Below, in pieces: positions 27,816-36,533 of a DNA stretch of 64,000 nucleotides (position 1 is the stretch's first letter; each line of letters begins with the position of its first letter). The position numbers were made by a program, and so were the translations under genes. Location of the stretch: assembly GCF_009745975.1 (NCBI RefSeq), contig NZ_WHOL01000126.1:121409-185408 (forward strand), given 5' to 3'. This DNA is from Actinokineospora pegani. Its GTDB lineage: Bacteria; Actinomycetota; Actinomycetes; Mycobacteriales; Pseudonocardiaceae. The notes below the pieces were generated by a model, which was not told where the DNA came from, searched no databases, and was given only the letters and a program-made list of their open reading frames with translations.

Positions 27816-28225
27816 CGGTGCGCACTCTCCTTCACCACTTCGACGTCGCGCCGGGTGCTGCTGATCGCCTGCTCGGGGATCGGCGGGGTGGCGTGCTTGA
27901 CCTTCTTGACCGCGATGAGGCCGAGCACGGCGGCCAGGACGAACAGCGCCCCGGCCACGATCAGCGCCGCGGCCCAGGCGGGCACGACCAGCGCCAGCCC
28001 GGCGATGGCGGCGATCACCAGCGCGGCGACGCCGAACCACCCCAGCACGCCAGCGCTCCCGCCGAGCGCGGCGCCCACACCCGCCTGCTTGCCCTTCTCC
28101 TTGAGCTCGACCGTGGCGAGCTGCAGCTCGTCGCGTACGAGCCGTGACACCTGCTCGCTCAGCCTCCCGACCAGCTCACCGGTGGACAGCCCGTGCGCGT
28201 CCGTTCCGACATTCGGCTCGTTCAT
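27812..28225 (-). CDS. holin-family (actinobacterial Holin-X/phage_holin_3_6) membrane protein
   Basis: A 137-residue protein with a soluble N terminus (GELVGRLSEQVSRLVRDEL), and two hydrophobic hairpins (~50-110) rich in Ala/Gly. The layout is that of the chromosomal holin-like family that heads DUF3618/DUF4235 operons; it is not a prophage gene. GGAGG is unusually close (two bases) to the ATG. A weak GTGT-N16-GGGTAG sequence lies just upstream. Confidence 0.85.
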   Translation of the reverse strand: MNEPNVGTDAHGLSTGELVGRLSEQVSRLVRDELQLATVELKEKGKQAGVGAALGGSAGVLGWFGVAALVIAAIAGLALVVPAWAAALIVAGALFVLAAVLGLIAVKKVKHATPPIPEQAISSTRRDVEVVKESAHR

Positions 28226-28311
28226 ATCCTCCGGCTACCCCGCATCCGGCGGCTTCACACACCAGCGGCAGCCAGACATATTCCCCACCGCGCGCGGGTA
28301 ACCCACCGGGT

Positions 28312-28572
28312 ATGGACTCCAACAAGGGCAAGTCGGACCACGGCACGGCGGTACCGCCCGACCCGGACCCCGAAGACCACGGCGTGCCCACGGACCTCGC
28401 CCCGGGTGAGACGCCGCCGGACTCCGGCAGCACCACCGACGGCTTGTCGGGGCCGGAGCGGTACCCCTCGCGCGCCTGGCCGATAGCCACGCTCGTGTTC
28501 GTCGTGATCGCCGTGCTCGCGGTCGTCGGCTTCACCCTCGTGGGGCTGCTGGGCATCGTGAAGATCTTCTGA
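28312..28572 (+). CDS. DUF6480-like small membrane protein
   Basis: An 86-residue protein: a disordered Pro/Asp-rich N terminus with PDPDPEDHGVP and APGETPPDSG, then one membrane helix (~60-83). The pattern fits DUF6480. It diverges from the holin operon and has no obvious Shine-Dalgarno sequence. Function unknown. Confidence 0.75.
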   Translation: MDSNKGKSDHGTAVPPDPDPEDHGVPTDLAPGETPPDSGSTTDGLSGPERYPSRAWPIATLVFVVIAVLAVVGFTLVGLLGIVKIF

Positions 28573-28573
28573 C

Positions 28574-28729
28574 TCACCCCTCGGCGGGCGGCCGCTCCTC
28601 GGCCACGGCGTCCTGGGGGTCCGGGTCGGGTTCCACGACGAGTTCGTCCCGGTCCTCGTTGTGCCCGGTGTACTCCGGGTCGCGGGGGTCGTCGTCGTGC
28701 GGGCGCGGGTGCTGGATTCGTTCGCTCAT
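28574..28729 (-). CDS. 51-residue acidic small protein (tentative)
   Basis: A short charged protein (DPEYTGHNEDRDELVVEPDPDPQD). It lacks a clear ribosome binding site but has a SigF-like promoter sequence just upstream, and its composition matches the other acidic small proteins in this cluster. The frame can be extended upstream to 28939, but that part is a low-complexity Pro-rich shadow. Confidence 0.45.
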   Translation of the reverse strand: MSERIQHPRPHDDDPRDPEYTGHNEDRDELVVEPDPDPQDAVAEERPPAEG

Positions 28730-29060
28730 GGGGGTTGGCGTTCCCTGCCCGCCGGTGCGCCAAACACCACCGCTGTCACCGTGAGTGATCAAGCGGGCAC
28801 CGCCGACCGGACCTGGGGTGGGGGGTGGTCCGGCCGGCGGCTTGTGACGTCGCCACCCGGGCGGCGGGGGCGCGCTTCCCGGGGGAGCCTGGGGGAACTC
28901 CGGCCGGGTGGGCCTCGCCGCCGCCTCGGGGGGCGACACCTAGCACAACGGCCGAACCCCCTGCCGTGTTCCCGAGGGGCGGTGTCGCCTGTCACTCTCT
29001 GCGACAACGAGCCCGGGGACCACCCTGCCGGAGCCCACGAATGGCGGTAACGTCTCGGGC
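28730..29060. other. 331-bp intergenic region
   Basis: No gene is recognised. The left end holds the SigF-like promoter. The middle is G/C homopolymer-rich without clear hairpins. No clear Shine-Dalgarno sequence precedes the HAD gene at 29061; the last bases read GGCGGTAACGTCTCGGGC. Confidence 0.4.
28740..28765 (-). promoter_or_regulatory. SigB/SigF-like promoter
   Basis: On the minus strand GTTT (28765-28762), 16 bases, GGGAAC (28745-28740), directly ahead of the 51-codon gene. The -10 deviates from GGGTAC by one base. Confidence 0.4.
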
Positions 29061-29792
29061 ATGATCGGACTGCCCGACGGGATCACCGCATGCCTGTTCG
29101 ACCTGGACGGCGTGCTCACCAGCACGGCCGCGGTGCACCAGCGGGCCTGGAAGGCGACCTTCGACGCCTTCCTCAGCGGCCGCGCCGACGGTGACACCGG
29201 CGAGTTCACCCCGCAGGACTACGCGGCCCACGTCGACGGGAGGCCGCGGGCGGACGGCGTGCGCGCGTTCCTGGAGTCGCGCGGCATCCACCTGCCCGAG
29301 GGCGCGCCCGACGACCCGCCGGACGCCGCGACGGTCAACGGCGTGGGCAACCACAAGAACGTGGACCTGCTGCGCATCATCGACGAGCAGGGCGTGCAGT
29401 CCTACCCCGCGTCGGTGCGCTACCTGGAGGCCGCCCGCGACGCCGGGCTCCGGATCGGCGTGGTGACCTCCAGCGCCAACGGCGAGCACGTGCTCGCCGT
29501 CGCCGACCTCGCCCGGTTCGTCGAGGCCAGGGTCGACGGGCTCACCATCGGCGAGCTGGGCCTCAAGGGCAAGCCCGCCCCCGACTCCTTCCTGGAGGGC
29601 GCCAAGCGCCTCGGCGCGCGCCCGGAGCAGGCGGCGGTGTTCGAGGACGCGCTCGCGGGCGTGCGCGCGGGCCGGGACGGCGCGTTCGGGTACGTGGTGG
29701 GCGTCGACCGGGCGGGCCAGGCCGACGCGCTGCGCGACAACGGCGCCGACATCGTCGTCACCGAGCTGGACGAGCTGCTGGAGGGTGCGTGA
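29061..29792 (+). CDS. beta-phosphoglucomutase-type HAD hydrolase
   Basis: A 243-residue HAD-superfamily enzyme. Motif I is LFDLDGVLTST (~12-22), motif II TSS (~137), motif III LKGKPAPD and motif IV FEDALAGV. It should isomerise beta-glucose-1-phosphate to glucose-6-phosphate. Its last four bases overlap the GTG of a GH65 phosphorylase that releases beta-glucose-1-phosphate, the same pairing as Rv3400/Rv3401 of Mycobacterium tuberculosis, which supports the substrate. Confidence 0.92.
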   Translation: MIGLPDGITACLFDLDGVLTSTAAVHQRAWKATFDAFLSGRADGDTGEFTPQDYAAHVDGRPRADGVRAFLESRGIHLPEGAPDDPPDAATVNGVGNHKNVDLLRIIDEQGVQSYPASVRYLEAARDAGLRIGVVTSSANGEHVLAVADLARFVEARVDGLTIGELGLKGKPAPDSFLEGAKRLGARPEQAAVFEDALAGVRAGRDGAFGYVVGVDRAGQADALRDNGADIVVTELDELLEGA

Positions 29793-32143
29793 ACGGGTTC
29801 CTCGTCGAGCCTTGGCGGCTGCGCTGGGACGGCCTGTCCGTCGACCAGCTCGACCGCACGGAGTCGACCTTCGCCCTGTCCAACGGCCACCTGGGCCTGC
29901 GCGGCACGCTCGACGAGGGCGAGCCGGTGGGCCTGCCGGGGACCTACCTCAACGGCTTCTACGAGGAGCACTCGCTGCCCTACGCCGAGGCGGGCTACGG
30001 CTACCCCGAGGCCGGGCAGACGGTCGTCAACGTCACCGACGGCAAGATCATCCGGTTGCTCGTCGAGGACGAGCCGCTGGACATGCGCTACGGCAAGGCC
30101 CACAGCCACCACCGCACCCTGGACTTCCGCGCGGGCACGCTGAGCCGGGAGACCGAGTGGGAGTCGCCGACCGGGCGGCGGGTGCTGGTGCGCACCACCC
30201 GGCTGGTGTCGTTCACCCAGCGCGCGGTGGCCGCGATCCACTACGAGGTCACCCCGCTCGACGACGACGCGCAACTGGTGGTGCAGTCGGACCTGCTGGC
30301 CAACGAGCCGATCGAGTCCGACACCCGCGACCCCCGGGTGGCCCAGGCGCTCAAGGCGCCGCTGGCGGGCGAGTTCCACTGGTCGGAGGGCCGCCGCGCG
30401 GTGCTGGTGCACCGGACCAAGGAGTCCGGGCTGCGGATGGCCGCGGCGATGGACCACGAGATCTCCGCGGGCAGCACCGAGGACGGCCAGCAGCCGCGCA
30501 CCGAGATCGCCTGCGAGGACGACCTGGCGCGGCTGACGATCGCCGCGGACGTCCCGGTCGGACGGACGCTGACGGTCACCAAGTACCTGGCCTACGGGTG
30601 GTCGGCGCAGCGGTCGGTCCCCGCGCTGCGCTCGCAGGCCGAGGCGGCGCTGGCCGGGGCGAAGCAGACCGGCTGGGCGGGCCTGCTGGCCGAGCAGCGC
30701 GCCTTCCTCGACGACTTCTGGGAGGCCGCCGACGTCGAGGTCGAGGGCGACGACGCGTTGCAGCAGGCGGTCCGGATGGCGCTGTTCCACGTCATCCAGG
30801 CCGGGGCGCGCGGCGAGCGGCGGGCCATCCCGGGCAAGGGCCTGACCGGGCCGGGCTACGACGGCCACGCGTTCTGGGACTCCGAGACGTTCGTGCTGCC
30901 GGTGCTGACCTACACGATGCCCGGGGCGGCCCGCGACGCGCTGCGCTGGCGGCACAGCACGCTCGACGCCGCCAGGGACCGGGCCCGGGTGCTGGGCAAG
31001 CGGGGCGCGGCGTTCCCGTGGCGGTCGATCAACGGCGCGGAGTGCTCGGCCTACTGGCCCGCGGGCACCGCCGCCTTCCACGTCAGCGCCGACATCGCCG
31101 ACGCGGTTGCCCGCTACCTCGCCGCCACCGGCGACACCGAGTTCGACGTGGACTGCGCCACCGAACTGCTCGTCGAGACCGCCCGGCTGTGGGCGTCGCT
31201 GGGCCACCACGACCCGCACGACGGCTTCCGCATCGACGGGGTCACCGGCCCGGACGAGTACACGGCCGTGGTGGACAACAACGTCTACACGAACCTGATG
31301 GCGCAGAAGAACTTCCGCGAGGCCGTCGCCGCCTGCCTGCGCAACCCGGAGGTCGCCGAGCGGCTCGAGGTCGCCGAGTCGGAGCTGGACACCTGGACGC
31401 GCGCGGCGGACCAGATGCGCGTCCCCTACGACGACCTGCTGGGCGTGCACCCCCAGTCGGAGGCGTTCACCCAGCACCAGGAGTGGGACTTCGAGAACAC
31501 CGCGGACGGGTCCTACCCGCTGCTGCTGAACTTCCCGTACTTCGACCTCTACCGCACCCAGGTCGTCAAGCAGGCCGACCTGGTCTTGGCCCTGCACCTG
31601 CGCGGCGACCACTTCACCGCGGAGGAGAAGGCCCGCGACTTCGCCTACTACGAGGCGCGCACGGTCCGGGACTCGTCGCTGTCGGCGGCCACCCAGTCCA
31701 TCGTCGCCGCCGAGGTGGGGCACCTGGACCTGGCCTACGACTACCTGGTCGAAACCGCCCTGACCGACCTCGAGGACCTGCACGGCAACGTGAAGAACGG
31801 CCTGCACATGGCCTCCCTCGCGGGCGCCTGGCAGGCGGTCGTCGCGGGCCTGGGCGGCATGCGCGACCACGGCGGCGAGCTCACCTTCGCCCCCCGCCTG
31901 CCCCGGGGCCTGACCCGGGTGTCGTTCCGGATGTCCTTCCGCGCCACCCGGATCCGGGTCGACATCACCCACGAGTCGGCCACCTACCACCTGGTCTCCG
32001 GCGAGCCCATCACCACGACCCACCACGGCGAGGAGATCACCGTGGACGAGTCGCCGGTGTCGATGAAGATCCCGGCCGCCCCGGACAACCCCAAGCCCAC
32101 CCAGCCCCACGGCCGAGCCCCCCGCTCCGCCCGCGACCGCTGA
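29789..32143 (+). CDS. glycoside hydrolase family 65 (trehalose/maltose phosphorylase-type)
   Basis: A 784-residue inverting phosphorylase that splits an alpha-glucobiose with phosphate into glucose and beta-glucose-1-phosphate. N-terminal beta-sandwich (~1-290, with LSNGHLGLRGT), (alpha/alpha)6 barrel (~320-690) with FWDSETFVLPVL and the general acid Glu in VTGPDEYT (~488), and a short C-terminal sheet. Whether it prefers trehalose, maltose, kojibiose or nigerose is not decided by what can be seen. Translationally coupled to the phosphoglucomutase gene. The final ~40 residues are Pro/Arg-rich and probably disordered. Confidence 0.93.
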   Translation: MNGFLVEPWRLRWDGLSVDQLDRTESTFALSNGHLGLRGTLDEGEPVGLPGTYLNGFYEEHSLPYAEAGYGYPEAGQTVVNVTDGKIIRLLVEDEPLDMRYGKAHSHHRTLDFRAGTLSRETEWESPTGRRVLVRTTRLVSFTQRAVAAIHYEVTPLDDDAQLVVQSDLLANEPIESDTRDPRVAQALKAPLAGEFHWSEGRRAVLVHRTKESGLRMAAAMDHEISAGSTEDGQQPRTEIACEDDLARLTIAADVPVGRTLTVTKYLAYGWSAQRSVPALRSQAEAALAGAKQTGWAGLLAEQRAFLDDFWEAADVEVEGDDALQQAVRMALFHVIQAGARGERRAIPGKGLTGPGYDGHAFWDSETFVLPVLTYTMPGAARDALRWRHSTLDAARDRARVLGKRGAAFPWRSINGAECSAYWPAGTAAFHVSADIADAVARYLAATGDTEFDVDCATELLVETARLWASLGHHDPHDGFRIDGVTGPDEYTAVVDNNVYTNLMAQKNFREAVAACLRNPEVAERLEVAESELDTWTRAADQMRVPYDDLLGVHPQSEAFTQHQEWDFENTADGSYPLLLNFPYFDLYRTQVVKQADLVLALHLRGDHFTAEEKARDFAYYEARTVRDSSLSAATQSIVAAEVGHLDLAYDYLVETALTDLEDLHGNVKNGLHMASLAGAWQAVVAGLGGMRDHGGELTFAPRLPRGLTRVSFRMSFRATRIRVDITHESATYHLVSGEPITTTHHGEEITVDESPVSMKIPAAPDNPKPTQPHGRAPRSARDR

Positions 32144-32230
32144 CGCGACCGGTTCGGAGCCGCCGGGGCGCCGACGAGCAGTGTTCCCGTGGGGCTGGCC
32201 CTACCGCGACGATTCGGGCAGGCACCATGT

Positions 32231-32243
32231 CCTGATCGTCAGG
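32231..32243. promoter_or_regulatory. short palindrome upstream of lipase gene
   Basis: CCTGA-TCG-TCAGG, 21 bases before the ATG at 32264. It may be a repressor site; no other evidence. Confidence 0.3.
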
Positions 32244-32263
32244 TGGACCACACACTGTCGATC

Positions 32264-33490
32264 ATGGTGATTGTCTGTTCCTCCCGGCGAAAGCCGGTGT
32301 TGTCGACCGCTTCTCTCGCTGCTGTCGTTCTCGCCGCGGTCACCGCCTGCGGCTCCGAGGCACCTGAAGGGCGCGGCACGGTGGTGTCGGCGGACCAGGT
32401 GGCCGATCTGGGACCGGCCGAGGTGGCGGCCGTTCTGCGAGCCGCCAAGTTCGACCCGGCGCTGGTCCGCAACGGGGTGACCGCGTACCGCGTGGTGTAC
32501 CGAACCGTGGGCACCGGCGGTGAGCCGACGACCGCGAGCCAGCTCGTCGCGTTGCCGAAGACCGGCCCGAGCGACCTGCCGGTGGTGTCCTGGCTGCACG
32601 GCACCACCGTCTACCGCGGCGACGTGGCCTCGATGAAGGACACCTCGTCCGACCGGGCCGTCGCGTTGCTGTTCGCCTCGACCGGGAAGGCGGTGTCCGC
32701 GCCGGACTACCTCGGGCTCGGGGAAGGGCCGGGCGCCCACCCCTACGGGCATCCGGAGGCGACCGTTTCGGCACCGATCGACGCGCTGCGCTCGGCGCGG
32801 GAACTGGCCGGGAGACATGGGCGCACGCTCGACGAACGCGTGTTGATCAGCGGGTTCTCCCAGGGCGGGCCTGCCGCGATGCTGGTCGGCCGTGCGCTGG
32901 CGGACGGCGCGGACGGCTACTTCAAGCCGGGTGCGCTCGCACCGGTCGGCGGGCCGTTCAACCTGACCCGGTTCGTCGCGGACGCCGCGGACGACCGGAT
33001 CGCGAACGCGCAGCTCTACCTCGCGTACCTGGCCACCGCGTGGGATCGCATGTTCGGCCTGTACGACGTGCCGCAGCAGGCGTTCCACGAGCCGTACGCG
33101 TCCCGATTGGACACCCTCTTCGACGGCAACCACCAAACCCAAGAGATCGCCTCCACACTGCCGAAAACGTCGAAGGAACTGTTCACCAACGACTTCCTCG
33201 ACTCGGCGCGACAGCCGAGCCCGGTCTGGCAGCAACACCTCGCCCCGCTGGACACCACCTGCGACTGGCGTCCGGAGGTACCGGTGCACCTCTACCAGGC
33301 GACAGGCGACCGGGACGTGCTCTTCGACAACGTCCGGCACTGCGAAAGCCAGCTGACGGCCAGAGGTGTTCGGCCGGAGGTGAGCGACCTTGGCGAGGTG
33401 GACCACAACACCAGCGTGCGCCGGGCCGTCCCGCTGATCGCCGAGGAATTCAGTCACATCGCGAACCAACTTCAACGACAGCCCGCTTGA
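32264..33490 (+). CDS. secreted lipoprotein alpha/beta hydrolase (lipase-like)
   Basis: A 408-residue exported enzyme. The signal sequence ends in a lipobox AVTAC with the lipidated Cys at about residue 29. The hydrolase domain has the oxyanion SWLHGTT, the nucleophile elbow GFSQGG (~198-203), an acid in ATGDRD and a His in EVDHN. It resembles the secretory lipase/LIP-type family. Base composition is a little lower in GC than neighbours and the gene stands alone. Confidence 0.85.
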   Translation: MVIVCSSRRKPVLSTASLAAVVLAAVTACGSEAPEGRGTVVSADQVADLGPAEVAAVLRAAKFDPALVRNGVTAYRVVYRTVGTGGEPTTASQLVALPKTGPSDLPVVSWLHGTTVYRGDVASMKDTSSDRAVALLFASTGKAVSAPDYLGLGEGPGAHPYGHPEATVSAPIDALRSARELAGRHGRTLDERVLISGFSQGGPAAMLVGRALADGADGYFKPGALAPVGGPFNLTRFVADAADDRIANAQLYLAYLATAWDRMFGLYDVPQQAFHEPYASRLDTLFDGNHQTQEIASTLPKTSKELFTNDFLDSARQPSPVWQQHLAPLDTTCDWRPEVPVHLYQATGDRDVLFDNVRHCESQLTARGVRPEVSDLGEVDHNTSVRRAVPLIAEEFSHIANQLQRQPA

Positions 33491-33563
33491 TCATCTCCCG
33501 ATCGATCCGGGTTTGGTGGGTGGCGTGGACAGGGTCCGTGTGTTGAACGCCGACGGGTCGGTT

Positions 33564-33845
33564 TCACAGACGGGACGAGGGCACGTCACGCGCGGCGTAC
33601 TCGATCGCCGCGAGGACGGTGGCCGTCCAGGTGCGCATGTCCTTGACCGTGAAGTCCTCCCCCGCCAGCTCCTTGAAGCGCTGGTTGACCCTGTCCGCGC
33701 GCACTTCCCAGTCCCGGTGGGCGGCGGCCTGTCGCGTCGACGCCGGTGGCCTGGATGTGGCCGTTGGCGTCGAGGTGGCGGAAGCCTGGCCGTGGCGCAC
33801 GCGGGCCAGCCCGGGGCCGTCCGAACTGCTGCGGCGCAGGCGCAT
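33564..33845 (-). pseudogene. relic of DNA topoisomerase IB
   Basis: Only the two ends of the gene remain. The first codons read MRLRRSSSDGPGLARVRHGQ as in actinobacterial topoisomerase IB. A frameshift leads into GFRHLDANGHIQATGVDATGRR, which itself joins two distant family segments. After a further frame change comes the C-terminal ELAGEDFTVKDMRTWTATVLAAIEYA, normally just before the catalytic Tyr region, which is missing. A functional enzyme is ~330 residues; under 95 codons survive here. The rest has been lost by internal deletion. Confidence 0.75.
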
Positions 33846-33901
33846 GGGTGCCTCCCTCGGTCCGCGCGGGATTTCCGGCGCGGACCGAGGGCAAACCAGC
33901 C

Positions 33902-34717
33902 TCAGCGCAGCACGGCCAGTCCGTCCTTGAGCACCAGGGCGCCCCCGGCGGTCGTCTGGAAGGCGCCGCCCGCGTGCACCGCCGTGGTGATCTCCGCGCC
34001 GGGCAGGACCGGCTTGGCGAACCGCACCGCCAGCCGCGCCAGCCGGGTGACGTCGTCGGCGGCGAAGCGGGTCAACACCGCCCAGGAGGCGAACGCCAGG
34101 GTGCACATGCCGTGCACGATGATGCCCGGCAGCCCGACCTGGCGGGCGAAGTCGGCGTCGAGGTGGATGGGCATGGGGTCGCCCGCGGCGGGGCCGTAGC
34201 GGAACGTCTGGTCCTCGTCGATGCGGGCGGTCACCGTCTCCAGCGGGTCGCCGTCGTCGTCGAAGGCGTGCGGCGGGGCGGGTTCGCCCGCTGTGAGACC
34301 GCCGTCGACACCGCGGAAATAGGCCGTCATCCACTGCTCGTTGACCAGCTCCCCGTCGCCGTCCCGGGTCTCGGAGCGCACGACGACAGTCGTGCCCTTC
34401 TCCCGGGACACCACGCCCACCGGCCGCGACCGGCTGACCAACGAGTCCCCCGGTCGGATCGGCCGGTGGAAGTGGAAGTCGTGCTCGCCGTGCACCAGGC
34501 GCGGGACCAGCTCCAGCGGCACGACGCCGAAGACCGCCGGGCCGAGGGTCTGGAAGACCGGGGCGATGGCGAAGACCGGCGCGGCCACCTCGCCCTCCCG
34601 GTGGGCCTTGATCGGGTCGTTGGTGGCCTCGGCGTACTGGGCCAGGCGCTCGGCGGTGACGGCGAAGGGGTGCGGTTCGGTCCAGGCGCCGAGCCCGGCC
34701 GTGGTGAACTCCGGCAT
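33902..34717 (-). CDS. MaoC-type double hotdog hydratase
   Basis: A 271-residue protein made of two hotdog folds. The first (~1-135) has a MaoC_dehydratas N-terminal look (AEATNDPIKAH; HGEHDFHFHRPIRPGD). The second (~150-270) carries the hydratase-2 motif PMPIHLDADFARQVG...GIIVHGM with its Asp/His pair. Such proteins hydrate enoyl-CoA thioesters or act in fatty-acid synthesis. It follows the MpaB-like gene with no gap, suggesting one operon. Confidence 0.88.
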   Translation of the reverse strand: MPEFTTAGLGAWTEPHPFAVTAERLAQYAEATNDPIKAHREGEVAAPVFAIAPVFQTLGPAVFGVVPLELVPRLVHGEHDFHFHRPIRPGDSLVSRSRPVGVVSREKGTTVVVRSETRDGDGELVNEQWMTAYFRGVDGGLTAGEPAPPHAFDDDGDPLETVTARIDEDQTFRYGPAAGDPMPIHLDADFARQVGLPGIIVHGMCTLAFASWAVLTRFAADDVTRLARLAVRFAKPVLPGAEITTAVHAGGAFQTTAGGALVLKDGLAVLR

Positions 34718-35611
34718 CTAACGAGCCTTCCAGTGGGGGTCGAGGGCGGGGTCGGGCTCGGGGGCGCCGAGGTCGCTGGGGTGGTAGCCGTTCGGGTAGC
34801 CGGGGTAGGTGCGGTTGCCCGCGTCGTTGGCGAGGCGGGAGACCTCGCGCGGGGGCAGCAACCGCACGAGCCGCCCCCTGGCCCGCAGCCCGGCGGGTTC
34901 GAGCCGCCGCAGCCAGCTCGGCGGGGTGGGGAAGCCGAAGGCGGTGAGCATCCGGTCGGTGAGCAGGCCGTGCACGGCCAGGCGGGTGAGCGGCTTGGGC
35001 AGCCACCGGTACCAGGACACGAGCAGCTCGCGGGTGTGCTCGCCGACCCGCTGGTTGGTCTCGCTGAACACGAAGTGCTCGCGCTCGTAGTCGTCCTTGA
35101 ACTCGCGGAACGCGCCCATGTCCTGGGGGATGTCCTTGATGCCCATTCGCACGCCCACGGCCCGGTAGAAGTGGAAGGCGGCGAGCCGCTCGGCCTCGCT
35201 CAGCGGTCGCCAGCCGTAGGCGTCGATCCAGTCGATCGGGTCGTAGATGAAAGTCGTGAGGACGTAGAGCATGTCGGCGTTGTCGATCGCGTACCGGCCG
35301 TGCATGCGGTTGACCACCCGCAGCGCCGCCTTGCCGCGCTCGGAGTCGTAGCCGTGCTCGGCCAGCTCGGCCATGAGCAGGGCGGTGTCGTCGTAGCGGC
35401 GCTGCGGGCGGTTCGCGAACTCGCCGGTGGCGTCGAGCAGGGCGGAGATGCTGGGCACGCAGTAGGTCTTGAACAGCGCGAACTCGAGCGCGCGCTGGTA
35501 GTCCCAGGGGAATTCCAGCCCCGCGGAGATCCGGTAGACCGCGTGGTGGTCGGCCACCGGGTCCATCGACTCGATCAGCCGCAGGTTCGCCAACCGCCGC
35601 TCACGCCACAC
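34718..35611 (-). CDS. MpaB/latex-clearing-type oxygenase (DUF2236)
   Basis: A 297-residue protein of the MpaB/Lcp heme-oxygenase-like family. Characteristic parts are RMHGRYAIDNADMLYVLTTFIYDPIDW (read here as MHGRYAID and YVLTTFIYDP, about 100-125) and the conserved Lys/His region with YDDTALLM. The substrate is unknown. GTG start with GAGGAGGA four bases upstream. The DUF998 gene ends ten bases before it and the MaoC gene follows immediately, so a three-gene operon is likely. Confidence 0.82.
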   Translation of the reverse strand: MWRERRLANLRLIESMDPVADHHAVYRISAGLEFPWDYQRALEFALFKTYCVPSISALLDATGEFANRPQRRYDDTALLMAELAEHGYDSERGKAALRVVNRMHGRYAIDNADMLYVLTTFIYDPIDWIDAYGWRPLSEAERLAAFHFYRAVGVRMGIKDIPQDMGAFREFKDDYEREHFVFSETNQRVGEHTRELLVSWYRWLPKPLTRLAVHGLLTDRMLTAFGFPTPPSWLRRLEPAGLRARGRLVRLLPPREVSRLANDAGNRTYPGYPNGYHPSDLGAPEPDPALDPHWKAR

Positions 35612-35621
35612 CGCGTCCTCC

Positions 35622-36341
35622 TCAGCCGATCGGTCTCCTGGTCCGGACCATACCGAGTACGAGCACCAGGAGTCCCACGACAGCGGAGAACGCGACCATC
35701 CGCTCCACCAGCCCCAGCGGCACGAACCGCCACCACGGGGGCCCGCCCGCGGCCATGTTCGCCACGCCGACGACGATCGACCCGAACCACAGCAGCGACA
35801 CCACCGCGCACCCGCGCACCGCCCACTGCCACCCCGGCCGGTCCGGGAAGACCGGCCGCGCGGCGAACAGCAGCGCGACCGGCAGGGACAGGAACGCCGC
35901 GACGCTGGCATACCGGTGGATCGTCCCCCCGGTGCTCGGCCCCACCGCCCAGTCGGTCTTGGTGAAAGCCACCAGAACCACCAGGCTGACCGTCCAGACC
36001 GCCCCGAGGACGACCGCCGTCATCGGCGGCCTGGGCGCCCGCCTGGCCAGCGCGCGGAACCCCAGCGCCGACCCGACGGAGATCAACAGCAGCGACCCGT
36101 CGAAGGCCCACTTGGCGTCCCCGAGCGCGTACTCGCTCAACGTCCGCCGGACCGGGTCGACCGCACTGGTCGGCGGGATCACGTGCAGCAGCAGCATGAC
36201 GGCCGACCCGGCCGCCACCAGCAGCAGCCCCGCCAGCGGCACCAGGCCCTCGACGCGGCCCGGCCCCACCGACCCGCGCGACGCCTCGCCGTGGGCGAGG
36301 TCGCTCTCGATCCGATCCGCTCCGCCGTCGACCAGCGCCAC
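35622..36341 (-). CDS. DUF998 membrane protein
   Basis: A 239-residue integral membrane protein with six hydrophobic segments. The signature between the first two (PTSAVDPVRRTLSEYALG) matches DUF998. The function is unknown. GTG at 36341 is chosen because GGAG lies seven bases upstream; a second GTG two codons earlier is too close to it. Confidence 0.82.
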   Translation of the reverse strand: MALVDGGADRIESDLAHGEASRGSVGPGRVEGLVPLAGLLLVAAGSAVMLLLHVIPPTSAVDPVRRTLSEYALGDAKWAFDGSLLLISVGSALGFRALARRAPRPPMTAVVLGAVWTVSLVVLVAFTKTDWAVGPSTGGTIHRYASVAAFLSLPVALLFAARPVFPDRPGWQWAVRGCAVVSLLWFGSIVVGVANMAAGGPPWWRFVPLGLVERMVAFSAVVGLLVLVLGMVRTRRPIG

Positions 36342-36478
36342 GGGCACTCTCCAACCTGGGTTCTCCGCGATGTCCGATTCGAGGGTAAGCGCGCCACATG
36401 ATGAGACGCTGAGAAACTGAGAGCGCCCACAGCGGGCCTCAGTTCCCCGTGACCGACGCGACTGCCGCACGACGCGGA

Positions 36479-36511
36479 AAGGGCGCGCCGCTCAGTGAGC
36501 GGCGCGCCCTT
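36479..36511. terminator. terminator after CNNM/CBS operon
   Basis: AAGGGCGCGCCGCTC (36479-36493) pairs with 36497-36511 around a 3-base loop, followed on the minus strand by TTTCC. It lies 23 bases past the stop of the minus-strand CBS operon. Confidence 0.8.
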
Positions 36512-36533
36512 CTCGCGCTAATTCCCCGGCCGG

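Noticed and set aside
27812..28225. Holin as sign of a prophage
   Set aside because: No other phage gene is near; the holin-DUF3618-DUF4235 operon is a normal chromosomal set in actinobacteria.
28229..28260. GTGT-N16-GGGTAG upstream of the holin-type gene
   Set aside because: The -35 deviates from GTTT and the start site would overlap the ribosome binding site; kept only as a remark.
28574..28939. 121-codon version of the acidic small protein
   Set aside because: The added N-terminal 70 codons are Pro/Gly/Arg low complexity typical of shadow frames; the downstream ATG gives the plausible small protein.
29420..32110. 896-codon open frame on the minus strand
   Set aside because: Antisense shadow of the GH65 gene, produced by high third-position GC.
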